Part shown: piece by piece, positions 16,067 through 24,259 of the stretch | Numbering within the stretch: position 1 is the stretch's first letter | Layout: the number at the start of each line of letters is the position of its first letter | NCBI GenBank assembly: GCA_910577915.1 | Contig: CAJTOM010000004.1 | Location: 1 to 61,848 of the forward strand | Length of the DNA: 61,848 nt | Direction: 5' to 3' | DNA from: an uncultured Oscillospiraceae bacterium | GTDB lineage: Bacteria > Bacillota > Clostridia > Oscillospirales > Oscillospiraceae | Position numbers and translations under genes: made by a program | Notes under the pieces: model-generated | What the model saw: only the letters and a program-made list of their open reading frames with translations | Told to the model about the DNA's origin: nothing | The model's database searches: none

Positions 16067-16117
16067 GGCCCAGGCCAACCAGGTGCCCCAGGGTGTCCTC
16101 CAGCTGCTGGGCTAATC
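16067..16117 (+). pseudogene. duplicated 3' end of flagellin
   Basis: 51 bp identical except at one position to 15852-15902, the end of fliC including the TAA stop. It encodes the last 16 residues of flagellin in frame with nothing upstream. Probably the remnant of a second tandem flagellin gene or a recombination scar. Confidence 0.85.
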
Positions 16118-16202
16118 CCGCACCGCATAGCGGCGGACCTGCCGCCGGCGGCATAGCCGGCAATGGCAGTCCCCGTCTCAAACGCAATCCCATAGGCATA
16201 GC

Positions 16203-16236
16203 AGGGGGGCCGGGCTTGTGCCCGGCCTCCCTTTTC
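16203..16236 (+). terminator. terminator after the flagellin region
   Basis: GGGCCGGGC-TTGT-GCCCGGCCTCCC hairpin followed by TTTT, about 300 bp after fliC and 100 bp before the glycosyltransferase gene. Partial readthrough could still feed the island. Confidence 0.65.
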
Positions 16237-16339
16237 CTGCCCTTGAAAAAGGCGAAGGCCTTTCTCCCGAAGCGCGGCGGCGCGGGCCGCAGGGAGGGGG
16301 TTCCCCTTTTTCAAACGCAGGAAGGAGAGGAGATCGACG

Positions 16340-18442
16340 ATGAAACAGCAAACCCAGCCCCTGCTGAGCGTCAGCATGATTTTTAAAAATGAGATCCGCT
16401 GTCTGGAGCGGTGCCTGAAGTCTCTGGCCCCCCTGCGGGAGGCCTTTCCCTGCGAGGTGGTGATGGCGGACACCGGCTCTGACGACGGCAGCCGGGAGAT
16501 CGCGGAGCAATACGCCGACCTTGTCTTCGACTTCCCGTGGATCAACGACTTTTCCGCCGCCCGGAATGCGGTGCTGGAACGCTGTACCGGCAAATGGGCC
16601 CTGGTGCTGGACGCGGACGAGTGGCTGGAGGGGGACCCGGCCAGCCTGACAGACCTGCTGAAAACGAACAAGCAGGACAACCTCGGCGCGCTCATGGAGC
16701 GCAACTACAAAACGCCGGAGCTGGCGGCGGGTGGCGTATACAACGATTTCAGCGCCATCCGTCTGGTGCGCATGTCCAGCGGCATCCGGTATACCAACGC
16801 CGTGCACGAGCGCTGGGATGCGGATCAGCTCATCATCCGCCAGGTAATGGGGCTGATGATTCACCACGACGGCTACGTTGGCGGAGTCGCCTGGGACGAC
16901 GCTAAACGGCAGCGCAATATGGAGGCCCTGCGGAAAAAGCTGGCAAAAAACCCAGAGGATCTGCAGACCCTGGAGCAATGCATCGAGTCCGGCCAGGGGC
17001 AGCCGGATTTTATGGACTTTGTCCGGCGGGCGCGGGATGGCGTGCTGGCAAAGGCGGCGGGCTGGGAAAACCTGGGGCCCTCCATTTTCCGCCACGCGGT
17101 AAATGTCGCCTCGCTCTCCAATCTGCCGGAGACGGAGGAGTGGATTGAGGACGCCCACCGGATTTTTCCCAACTCTATTTATACGAAAATCGACATCGCG
17201 TGGATTGAGTTCGGACGCAATTGGGCCCAGGAGAACTACGAGAAATGCGCCCGCCTGGCTGAGAGCTATTTTCAGGCCCTGGAGGACTACGACGCCGGGC
17301 GCTATGATCTGCTGGAGACGCTGTTCAATTCCCTCGGCTACGCCGCGCCCAACAACCGTCTGCGGATGCACATTTTCCTTGCCGATGCCTACCGCCAGAC
17401 ATACCGCCCCCAAAAGTGTCTGGAGGAGCTGGAAAAGGTCGACGGCTCCGCCCTGGATATGAACCAGGTGGACGCGGTGGTCCGCACCCTTGTGCAACTC
17501 CACAGCAAGACCTCCCTGGACACCGCCCCGCTGGTTCTCCGCCTTTGGGACGAGCTGAGCCGGCCGGTTCCCACCGAGCAGCAGTCTCAGGCGCGGCAGG
17601 CCCAGTTCATCCGTACCGCCGCCGCCGTTTTCCCGCCGGAGTACCAGGAAAACGAGCGTGAAAACGAAAAATTCCACCGCCACGCCTATACGCTGTTCCT
17701 GCCGCTGGAGGGGCGGTGTGTTCTGGGCGGCGCGGCAGCCATCATGGAGCTGGAGGACCCGGCGGCCCTGGCGGAGAAGCTGGCGGCGGCGGAGCTGGAG
17801 CAGCTGCCTGCAGCCGCCCTGGAGCGGGCGCTGCTGCGGGGCGTTCCTTTCCCGGACCGGCCCCTGCATATGGAGCAGGCGGACGCGCTGGCCTCCCGTC
17901 TGACCGGCTGCGGCGGCTTTCCGGAGCTGGTGGAGCGGGCCGCCGCCGCGGACGGGGACCTTCAGCAGATCTGCTGGGCGCGGGGCCTCGTCCTAACGGC
18001 GGTGCGCAGCTGCGGCTGGACGGACGCGGAGAAGGACATGCGCTTTGCCCGCGCCTTTGCGGCGGTGGAGCGCGCCTATCTGCCCCTCTGCTACACGCCG
18101 CTGATGCTGTCCCCGGAGGGCGTCGGGACCCTGCCGCTGATGCACCGCTTCGGCTGGTACTGTGCCCGGGCCTTTTCCCGGCTGGAGCAGGGGGACGCCG
18201 TCGGCTATGTCCAGCTTCTGCGGGAGGGTCTGGCCTCCTGCCCTGCCATGCAGCCCATGGTGGAATTTTTGACGGAGCACACGCCGCAGCTCCAGGCCGC
18301 GCAGCCGCCGGAGGAGCTGCTGGCCCTGGCGGAGCAGGTGCGGGCCATGCTGTCCGCCTACGCCCCCGACGATCCGGCGGTGGCGGTGCTGAAGGCCAGC
18401 CCCGCCTACCAGCGGGTGGCCGGCCTGGTGGAGGGCGGATAA
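16340..18442 (+). CDS. family 2 glycosyltransferase with helical-repeat C-terminus
   Basis: 700 aa. Residues 8-230 are a GT-A fold family 2 domain: LLSVSMIFKNE at the start, A-D-T-G-S-D-D-G (43-50) and the metal/nucleotide motif L-D-A-D-E-W (90-95). The rest (about 240-700) is alpha-helical and looks TPR-like. This architecture resembles SunS-type protein glycosyltransferases and the enzymes next to flagellin genes in other Clostridia. It is therefore a good candidate for the flagellin O-glycosyltransferase; that assignment is inference from fold and position. GAAGGAGAGGAG precedes ATG. First gene of the glycan island. Confidence 0.85.
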   Translation: MKQQTQPLLSVSMIFKNEIRCLERCLKSLAPLREAFPCEVVMADTGSDDGSREIAEQYADLVFDFPWINDFSAARNAVLERCTGKWALVLDADEWLEGDPASLTDLLKTNKQDNLGALMERNYKTPELAAGGVYNDFSAIRLVRMSSGIRYTNAVHERWDADQLIIRQVMGLMIHHDGYVGGVAWDDAKRQRNMEALRKKLAKNPEDLQTLEQCIESGQGQPDFMDFVRRARDGVLAKAAGWENLGPSIFRHAVNVASLSNLPETEEWIEDAHRIFPNSIYTKIDIAWIEFGRNWAQENYEKCARLAESYFQALEDYDAGRYDLLETLFNSLGYAAPNNRLRMHIFLADAYRQTYRPQKCLEELEKVDGSALDMNQVDAVVRTLVQLHSKTSLDTAPLVLRLWDELSRPVPTEQQSQARQAQFIRTAAAVFPPEYQENERENEKFHRHAYTLFLPLEGRCVLGGAAAIMELEDPAALAEKLAAAELEQLPAAALERALLRGVPFPDRPLHMEQADALASRLTGCGGFPELVERAAAADGDLQQICWARGLVLTAVRSCGWTDAEKDMRFARAFAAVERAYLPLCYTPLMLSPEGVGTLPLMHRFGWYCARAFSRLEQGDAVGYVQLLREGLASCPAMQPMVEFLTEHTPQLQAAQPPEELLALAEQVRAMLSAYAPDDPAVAVLKASPAYQRVAGLVEGG

Positions 18443-18477
18443 GCCGCCTGACAGATACACGGAAGAGGTGAGAAAAT

Positions 18478-19452
18478 ATGCAGCAGCTGCGGATCGGCGT
18501 TATCGGCGTGGGCAACATGGGCAGGAACCATGTGCGCATCCTATCCGAGGAGGAGCGCTGTTTCCATCTGGCCGGCGTCTACGACGCGGACGGCGCGCGG
18601 GCGCAAAAAATCGCGGAACAGTTCGGCACAACGGCATTCCAGGAGATGGAGCCGCTTTTACAGGCGGTCGAGGCGGTGGTGATTGCGGTTCCCTCCTCCC
18701 TGCACCGCGCGGTGGGGCTTCTGGCCGCCGCGCACGGGGTGCACGCGCTGATTGAGAAGCCCCTCGCCATGAGCGCCGGGGACGCGCAGGCCCTCTGCCG
18801 CGCCTTTGCCGCCAGCGGGAAAATACTGACGGCGGGCCATGTGGAGCGCTTCAACCCGGTCTATACCGAGCTGTCCAAGCTCCTTATGCACGAGCAGATC
18901 ATCGCCATTGAGGCCCGGCGCTACAGCCCCTTCGACGGGCGGATCAAGGACGCCAACGTGGTGGAGGATCTGATGATCCACGACCTTGATCTGGTGTGCC
19001 ATCTGATGGAGGGGCACGCCGCCGTCCGGCAGTCGGCCTTCGGCCAGGCCGTGCACAGCCGGCGGCTGGATTTCGCCCACTGCGCCCTGCGCTTTGACAA
19101 CGGCGTCCAGGCCTCGGTGAGCGCGAGCCGGGTGACCCAGGGAAAAATCCGCGAGCTGAGCGTACATACCCGCGGCGGCTTCATCACGGCCGATCTGCTG
19201 GCGAAGACGCTGCAGGTCAGCAGGAGCACCAACATGGTAATCGACGAGGGGCAGGAGCACTCCTATCGCCAGGAGAGCGTGACGGAGAAAATTTTTGTGC
19301 CGATGATTGAACCCCTTCGCGCGGAGCTTATCGCGTTTTACGATGCGGTGGTCAACGGCCGGCCCGTCAGGGTGGACGGCCAGACCGCCGCCCGGATGAT
19401 TGCGCTGTGCGAACGCATCACCCAGCAGGCGGAGTCCGCCTGCTCCGAGTAA
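18478..19452 (+). CDS. Gfo/Idh/MocA oxidoreductase, WbpB/WlbA-like
   Basis: 324 aa, family-sized. N-terminal Rossmann motif G-V-G-N-M-G (10-15), catalytic L-I-E-K-P-L (91-96) and later H-D-L-D-L-V (about 170). WbpB/WlbA oxidise UDP-GlcNAcA at C3; the two following genes are the matching aminotransferase and acetyltransferase, which supports this substrate. Without them the family alone would not specify the substrate. The UDP-GlcNAc 6-dehydrogenase that would supply the uronic acid is not in the window. GAAGAGGTGAG precedes the ATG. Confidence 0.75.
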   Translation: MQQLRIGVIGVGNMGRNHVRILSEEERCFHLAGVYDADGARAQKIAEQFGTTAFQEMEPLLQAVEAVVIAVPSSLHRAVGLLAAAHGVHALIEKPLAMSAGDAQALCRAFAASGKILTAGHVERFNPVYTELSKLLMHEQIIAIEARRYSPFDGRIKDANVVEDLMIHDLDLVCHLMEGHAAVRQSAFGQAVHSRRLDFAHCALRFDNGVQASVSASRVTQGKIRELSVHTRGGFITADLLAKTLQVSRSTNMVIDEGQEHSYRQESVTEKIFVPMIEPLRAELIAFYDAVVNGRPVRVDGQTAARMIALCERITQQAESACSE

Positions 19453-19475
19453 GGGGCCATAAGGAGAATTGTCAT

Positions 19476-20681
19476 ATGAACATACCGTTTTTTGACCTCA
19501 AACGCCAATACCAGACCTTGAAAAGCGAAATGACAGAGCGCGCCGCTCAGGTGATGGAGAGCTGTTCCTTCATCGGCGGTCCCTATGTCAAAGAGTTTGA
19601 AACGCAGATTGCCGGTTATCTGGGCGTGAAGCACGCCTTCGGGTGCGGCAACGGAACGGAGGCGCTGGTTCTGGCGCTGCGCGCCTGCGGCGTCGGACCG
19701 GGGGACGAGGTCATTACGACGCCCTTTACCTTTTTCGCCACTGCGGAGGCGGTGGCCTCTATCGGCGCAGTACCTGTATTTTCCGACATTCGCCAGGAGG
19801 ACTACACCCTTGACCCCGAACAGATCGAGGAAAAGATCACCGCCAGAACTCGCGCAATTCTGCCGGTGCACATCTTCGGCGCGCCCTGCCGCATGGAGGA
19901 GATCACGGCCATAGCCGCCAGGCACGGCCTGCGCGTTGTGGAGGACTGCGCCCAGGCCATCGGGAGCATGTACAGAGGGAAAAAGGCGGGCAGTCTGGGG
20001 CATATTGGCTGTTTTTCCTTCTACCCCACCAAAAATTTGGGCGGTTTTGGCGACGGCGGCCTGGTCACTACCGGCGACGGCGATCTGGCCGTCGTTCTGG
20101 CCGCGCTGCGGGAGCACGGCGCGGGAAAAAACGGTGCGCGGGCCCTGGAGATCCTCGGCGGAGCAGCGGAGACGCCGGCCCTTAGCGAGCAGACCGGCGC
20201 GCTCTACGACCCGTATAAATATTATAATTATATAATCGGCTATAATTCCCGGCTGGACGCCATGCAGGCGGCGGCCCTGTCGGTGAAGCTGCCGCGGCTG
20301 GACGGCTACAACAGCGCCCGCGCGGAGATTGCCGGGGCCTACGCCAGCGGGCTCTGCGGTGCGCTGGAAAAGCCCCGGTACGCCGCTGATACGGTCCCCT
20401 GCTGGCACCAATATGTGGTGCGGACCCCCCGCAAATACGAGCTGTGCGACTACCTGCAGCAGCACGGCGTCGGCTGCGGCACCTTTTATCCGGTGCCCCT
20501 GCACCTGCAGAAGGCGTTTGCAGATCTGGGGTACCGGCCCGGCAGCCTGCCCGAGGCGGAGCGGGCGGCGGCGGAGACGGTCTGCCTGCCCATGTTCCCG
20601 GAGCTGACTGCGGAAGAGGTGGCTTTTGTGATCGATACCGCGAACCGCTTTTTTGCGGAGAAGGGGGGATGCACACCATGA
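19476..20681 (+). CDS. DegT/DnrJ/EryC1 aminotransferase, WbpE/WlbC-like
   Basis: 401 aa. PLP-dependent sugar aminotransferase: G-N-G-T-E-A (59-64) binds phosphate, D-C-A-Q-A (157-161) carries the PLP-contacting Asp, and Lys186 in F-Y-P-T-K-N-L-G-G is the Schiff-base lysine. F-x-P-T-K-N-L-G-x-x-G-D-G-G is typical of the WbpE/WlbC group acting on 3-keto uronic acids. The ATG has AAGGAGAA upstream. It ends four bases into the acetyltransferase gene. Proposed step: 3-keto-UDP-GlcNAcA to the 3-amino sugar with glutamate. Confidence 0.82.
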   Translation: MNIPFFDLKRQYQTLKSEMTERAAQVMESCSFIGGPYVKEFETQIAGYLGVKHAFGCGNGTEALVLALRACGVGPGDEVITTPFTFFATAEAVASIGAVPVFSDIRQEDYTLDPEQIEEKITARTRAILPVHIFGAPCRMEEITAIAARHGLRVVEDCAQAIGSMYRGKKAGSLGHIGCFSFYPTKNLGGFGDGGLVTTGDGDLAVVLAALREHGAGKNGARALEILGGAAETPALSEQTGALYDPYKYYNYIIGYNSRLDAMQAAALSVKLPRLDGYNSARAEIAGAYASGLCGALEKPRYAADTVPCWHQYVVRTPRKYELCDYLQQHGVGCGTFYPVPLHLQKAFADLGYRPGSLPEAERAAAETVCLPMFPELTAEEVAFVIDTANRFFAEKGGCTP

Positions 20682-21241
20682 ACGACGTCTATATCCATCC
20701 AACCGCGGAGGTGAGCCCGGAGGCGGAAATTGGCGCGGGCACCAAAATATGGAACCAGGCCCAGGTGCGGGAGGACGCGCGGATCGGCGCGGGGTGCGTC
20801 ATCAGCAAGAATGTGTATATCGACGCGGGCGCAGTCATCGGAAGCCGGGTAAAAATTCAGAACAACGTGAATGTGTACCACGGTGTCGAGATCGAGGACG
20901 ATGTTTTTCTGGGGCCGTCCATGACCTTTACCAACGACCGCTTTCCCCGGGCGTTCAACAGCGATTTTCAGGTGAGCAGAACGCTGGTCAGGCGGGGGGC
21001 CTCCATTGGCGCAAACGCGGCCATCCGCTGCGGCGTCACCATCGGGGCCTACGCCATGGTGGGTACCGGCAGCGTCGTCACCAGAGACGTTCCCGCCCAC
21101 GCGCTGGTGGTGGGTAACCCCGCGCGGCAGATCGGCTGGGTGTGCGCATGCGGCCAGAGGCTGGAGGAGGGCGCCGCCGTCTGCGCGGCGTGCGGGGAGA
21201 GGCCCCCCCTGCCGTCCGGCACAGGCGTTCATCCGGAATGA
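20678..21241 (+). CDS. hexapeptide N-acetyltransferase, WbpD/WlbB-like, with zinc-ribbon tail
   Basis: 187 aa. Left-handed beta-helix repeats run through residues 5-150 (I-G-A-G, I-G-S-R, I-G-A-N). K-I-Q-N-N-V-N-V-Y and G-P-S-M-T-F-T-N-D are hallmarks of WbpD/WlbB, which N-acetylates UDP-2-acetamido-3-amino uronic acid. The C-terminal C-x-C...C-x2-C (about 157-173) resembles a metal-binding knuckle seen on some family members. ATG 20678 is chosen over 20669 because GAAGGGGG is too close to the latter. Overlaps the aminotransferase stop. Confidence 0.82.
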   Translation: MNDVYIHPTAEVSPEAEIGAGTKIWNQAQVREDARIGAGCVISKNVYIDAGAVIGSRVKIQNNVNVYHGVEIEDDVFLGPSMTFTNDRFPRAFNSDFQVSRTLVRRGASIGANAAIRCGVTIGAYAMVGTGSVVTRDVPAHALVVGNPARQIGWVCACGQRLEEGAAVCAACGERPPLPSGTGVHPE

Positions 21242-21252
21242 GAGGAGGTCCC

Positions 21253-23010
21253 ATGGATCAGGACAGAGCCCGGCGCATCGCTGAGGCCATCGAGCTTTTT
21301 GATAAGCAGCAGTATCAGGAGGCATTCTCCGCTTTTACGGAGATGTATCACGCGTCCCGGAGCGCTGGCGACAAGCAGGAGATCTTTCAGCTGCTGGAGG
21401 AGGTGTTCTACCGCCCCAATGCGGCGGAGCTTGAGAAGAACTACACCGGCAACCTGTCGCTGCTGCAGGCGTACCCCTACTTCTGGGGCAGGGCCCTCCG
21501 CTCGTTCGAGGCCCTGCGTTTTCAGCTCTTTCCCGTCAGCGAGGGGCTCTATTGCTGTTACGACCGGGAAAAGGATCGCTTCGGGGATATATACGACGGG
21601 GATACCCCCCGCCAAATGCGGTATTTCTTCGAGCGTCTGGACGAGCCCATCCGCGCCACGGACGAGGACAATTGCTACAATCTGACCTTCCTCCACGACA
21701 ACGTCCGCAGCAGCGAGGACTTCGCCGGCGACAACCATATCTATCTCTTATACGCAACCCCGGAGCCGCTGGAGCGGCTGATGCTGGCCTGTGATCTGGC
21801 CCCCCTCCTTCGGCAGCAGAAATTTGTCTTCCTGCTTGGGAAAAAGAACTGGAAGCGGTACCCGATTGACTTTCAAAAGACCTTTGGCGTGGATTACGCG
21901 GAGCGGAGCCCCGCCCCGGTCCGTGTGGAGGAGGTCAAGCGGATCTGTTTTTGGTATAAGCACGCCTATTCCGGCACGGAGCTGAGCCTGGGCGTTTTGG
22001 GCGCGGTGAACGAGATACAGATGTACAGCGCCATGGTGTTCCACACGGATTCCACTGTAGACGGGAAGCCCATGTATGACCTCCCGGAATTCCGGGGGCT
22101 TTTGAACCGTCCGGAGGAGATCTGTACGGTGGAGCAGATCGAATCCCTGCTTCGCACACGGCGCTGCGATATTCGGCTGGAGGGCCTGCTCGACTATTTG
22201 GCCTGGCTGCGGCAGCAGCGCCCCGCGCCCCACCGCTACACCGTAAAGGAGCTGTTCTGCGGATATTTCCTGTTCCGGTATGAGCAGCGGCACATAAATC
22301 CACGGGTTGTGCCCATGCTGCTCTTTGACCCCCACGTGTGGAATACCAGCGTCTACAATGCCGTCGTCAGCGCCTTTCCCTACCGCACCGTGCTGACCAG
22401 CGTCAGGGAGCCCATTATGACCTTTGGGCGCAGCTATCTCTACGGCCTGATCGGCTGGAGTAAATTTCAGACCCAGTACATCCTGGGTTCGGACTATGTC
22501 CATGCGCAGTTTCTGCCGCCGGAGCTCCAGGAGTGCTACTTCGGCTTCCGCTTTGAGGATCTGAAAACAAAGCCGGAGGTCGTCTGCCGGGCGCTGTGCC
22601 GGCATCTGAACGTCCCCTTTGCGGAGCAGATGCTGGAGACGGAGGCGCCGCTGGCCGACCGCACGGGGCAGGTGACGAGAGGGTTCGATCAGGCGCCGCT
22701 GCACCGGGACATCAGCGCCGTGCTGACAGAGTTCGACCAGCTGCGGCTGAAGCTGTTTTACGACCCGATACTCCGCTATTACGGCTACCCCTGCTTTCCT
22801 TTTGAGGAGTACCCCCTCTCGGAGGAGGTTGTGCGGGAGCTCCTCCGCTATCCCTTCCGCTTTGAACGGCTCAACAAGCACTATCTGCCGGACAGCGCGC
22901 CGCCGGAGGAGACGCTCCACGAGTGGATACAGGAAGTTCTGCAGGGGGCCTGGAGAAAGCAGGCCATCTGCCCCCGTCTGATTCCCCCGGAGGGGACGGC
23001 GCATGTGTAG
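21253..23010 (+). CDS. sulfotransferase-like protein, candidate phosphoramidate transferase
   Basis: 585 aa. The N-terminal 330 residues are unrecognised, with a short TPR-like start. Residues about 340-460 carry sulfotransferase-style elements: L-T-S-V-R-E-P-I-M-T-F-G-R-S-Y (381-395) fits the 3'-phosphate-binding R-x-P...S segment, and F-R-F-E-D-L-K-T-K-P-E-V (432-443) fits the usual Y-E-D-L-x-x-x-P-E region. A clear 5' phosphosulfate loop was not found. The gene directly precedes a nucleotide 3'-kinase-like gene. It may transfer a group from a 3'-phosphonucleotide donor. Given the downstream genes I favour phosphoramidate over sulfate; this is inference. GAGGAGG precedes the ATG. Confidence 0.5.
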   Translation: MDQDRARRIAEAIELFDKQQYQEAFSAFTEMYHASRSAGDKQEIFQLLEEVFYRPNAAELEKNYTGNLSLLQAYPYFWGRALRSFEALRFQLFPVSEGLYCCYDREKDRFGDIYDGDTPRQMRYFFERLDEPIRATDEDNCYNLTFLHDNVRSSEDFAGDNHIYLLYATPEPLERLMLACDLAPLLRQQKFVFLLGKKNWKRYPIDFQKTFGVDYAERSPAPVRVEEVKRICFWYKHAYSGTELSLGVLGAVNEIQMYSAMVFHTDSTVDGKPMYDLPEFRGLLNRPEEICTVEQIESLLRTRRCDIRLEGLLDYLAWLRQQRPAPHRYTVKELFCGYFLFRYEQRHINPRVVPMLLFDPHVWNTSVYNAVVSAFPYRTVLTSVREPIMTFGRSYLYGLIGWSKFQTQYILGSDYVHAQFLPPELQECYFGFRFEDLKTKPEVVCRALCRHLNVPFAEQMLETEAPLADRTGQVTRGFDQAPLHRDISAVLTEFDQLRLKLFYDPILRYYGYPCFPFEEYPLSEEVVRELLRYPFRFERLNKHYLPDSAPPEETLHEWIQEVLQGAWRKQAICPRLIPPEGTAHV

Positions 23011-23503
23011 AGTGTACTGGCTGACCGGCCTCTCAGGTGCGGGGAAGACCACCATCGGCCGCCTCTTGTGCGAGCGGCTGCGGGCGGCGGGAGAAACCGC
23101 GGCGCTTCTGGACGGCGACGAGCTGCGCCAGGTTTTTGGCGGCGACCTGGGCTATACGGAGGCCGACCGCCGCAAAAGCGCCATGCGCAACGCCCGGCTG
23201 TGCGCGCTGCTGGCGCGGCAGGGCATTACGGTGGTCTGCTGCACGATCTCCATGTTTGACAGCGTGCGGGCCTGGAACCGGGAGAACATACCGGGCTATT
23301 TCGAGGTCTATGTGAAGGTCTCCATGGAGACGCTGCGGCGGCGGGATCAAAAGGGGCTGTACAGCGGCGGGCGGGATGTAGCCGGGATCGATTTCCCGCT
23401 GGAAATGCCCAAAGCGCCGGATTTGGTTCTGGAAAATGACGGTCAACGGACGCCTGAGGAGCAGGTGAATCTGTTGCAGAGTACAATAGGAGGACAACCA
23501 TGA
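23003..23503 (+). CDS. APS-kinase-like kinase, candidate cytidine diphosphoramidate kinase (Cj1415 type)
   Basis: 166 aa, a little shorter than typical CysC. P-loop G-L-S-G-A-G-K-T-T (9-17), D-G-D-E-L-R (36-41) and K-G-L-Y-S-G (about 113-118) match the adenylylsulfate kinase fold. In C. jejuni the CysC-like Cj1415 phosphorylates the 3'-OH of CDP-amidate rather than APS. No ATP sulfurylase gene is in the window, while three other members of the Cj1415-Cj1418 set follow, favouring the phosphoramidate role. Overlaps the preceding gene by eight bases and the next by four. Confidence 0.7.
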   Translation: MCRVYWLTGLSGAGKTTIGRLLCERLRAAGETAALLDGDELRQVFGGDLGYTEADRRKSAMRNARLCALLARQGITVVCCTISMFDSVRAWNRENIPGYFEVYVKVSMETLRRRDQKGLYSGGRDVAGIDFPLEMPKAPDLVLENDGQRTPEEQVNLLQSTIGGQP

Positions 23504-24249
23504 AAACAGAGTGGGATTACACAAACCTGGCAGAGGCGTATCTGCGCCGGCCTGAATATGCTGCCAGTGCAATTCTGGAAATGTTTGAGCGCGCCGGCCT
23601 GAAGCCGGGGGACAGCGCATGCGATGTCGGCGCCGGCGCTGCCCATCTGACGCTGGAACTGGCAAAATTGGGGCTGCGCATTTGGGCGGTGGAGCCTAAT
23701 GATGCCATGCGGCGCAACGGAACACGGAGGACCGCAGACTATCCCGGCGTACAGTGGTTCGAGGGGATTGGCGAGGATACGGGCATGGAAGCCGCCAAAT
23801 TCGACCTCGTCACATTCGGCTCTTCATTCAATGTCTGTGACCGGCAGAAGGCCCTGATCGAAACCAGCCGGATCCTGAAACCGGGCGGCTATTTTGCCTG
23901 CATGTGGAATCACAGGGACCTGAGCGACCCCTTGCAGCAGAAGATTGAAGCCGTTATCAAGCAGAATATTCCCAACTATGCGTATGGTACGCGCCGCGAG
24001 GATCAAACGGCTGTCATTGACGCGTCGGGGCTATTCGGGGAGGTCCAGTTCATCTCCGGACAGGTGACGCACCGGCTCAGCGCCAAGGACTTTATCGAGG
24101 GCTGGAAATCCCATGGAACCGTTTACAGACAGTCGCCGGATGTGTTTGAAAAAATTATAGGGGACATCCGCGAAGTGGTTGAGAATCTGCACCAGGAAAC
24201 CATTGCCGTCCCATATACCACCCGCATTTGGATGGCGCAAAGGAAATGA
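23500..24249 (+). CDS. class I SAM-dependent methyltransferase
   Basis: 249 aa. Motif I A-C-D-V-G-A-G-A-A-H-L (40-50), V-E-P-N-D at the end of beta 2, and L-K-P-G-G-Y-F (post I/III) define a Rossmann methyltransferase. The C. jejuni phosphoramidate locus also has methyltransferases (Cj1419/Cj1420) next to the same enzymes, so this one probably methylates the phosphoramidate donor; that is inference from context. Starts inside the kinase stop (ATGA). GGAGGACAACC precedes. Confidence 0.75.
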   Translation: MKTEWDYTNLAEAYLRRPEYAASAILEMFERAGLKPGDSACDVGAGAAHLTLELAKLGLRIWAVEPNDAMRRNGTRRTADYPGVQWFEGIGEDTGMEAAKFDLVTFGSSFNVCDRQKALIETSRILKPGGYFACMWNHRDLSDPLQQKIEAVIKQNIPNYAYGTRREDQTAVIDASGLFGEVQFISGQVTHRLSAKDFIEGWKSHGTVYRQSPDVFEKIIGDIREVVENLHQETIAVPYTTRIWMAQRK

Positions 24250-24259
24250 TGCGTTTGCC

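Noticed and set aside
23003..23503. Sulfate activation (APS kinase for PAPS)
   Set aside because: No ATP sulfurylase or sulfate genes nearby, and the other operon members match the phosphoramidate set. It remains the main alternative.
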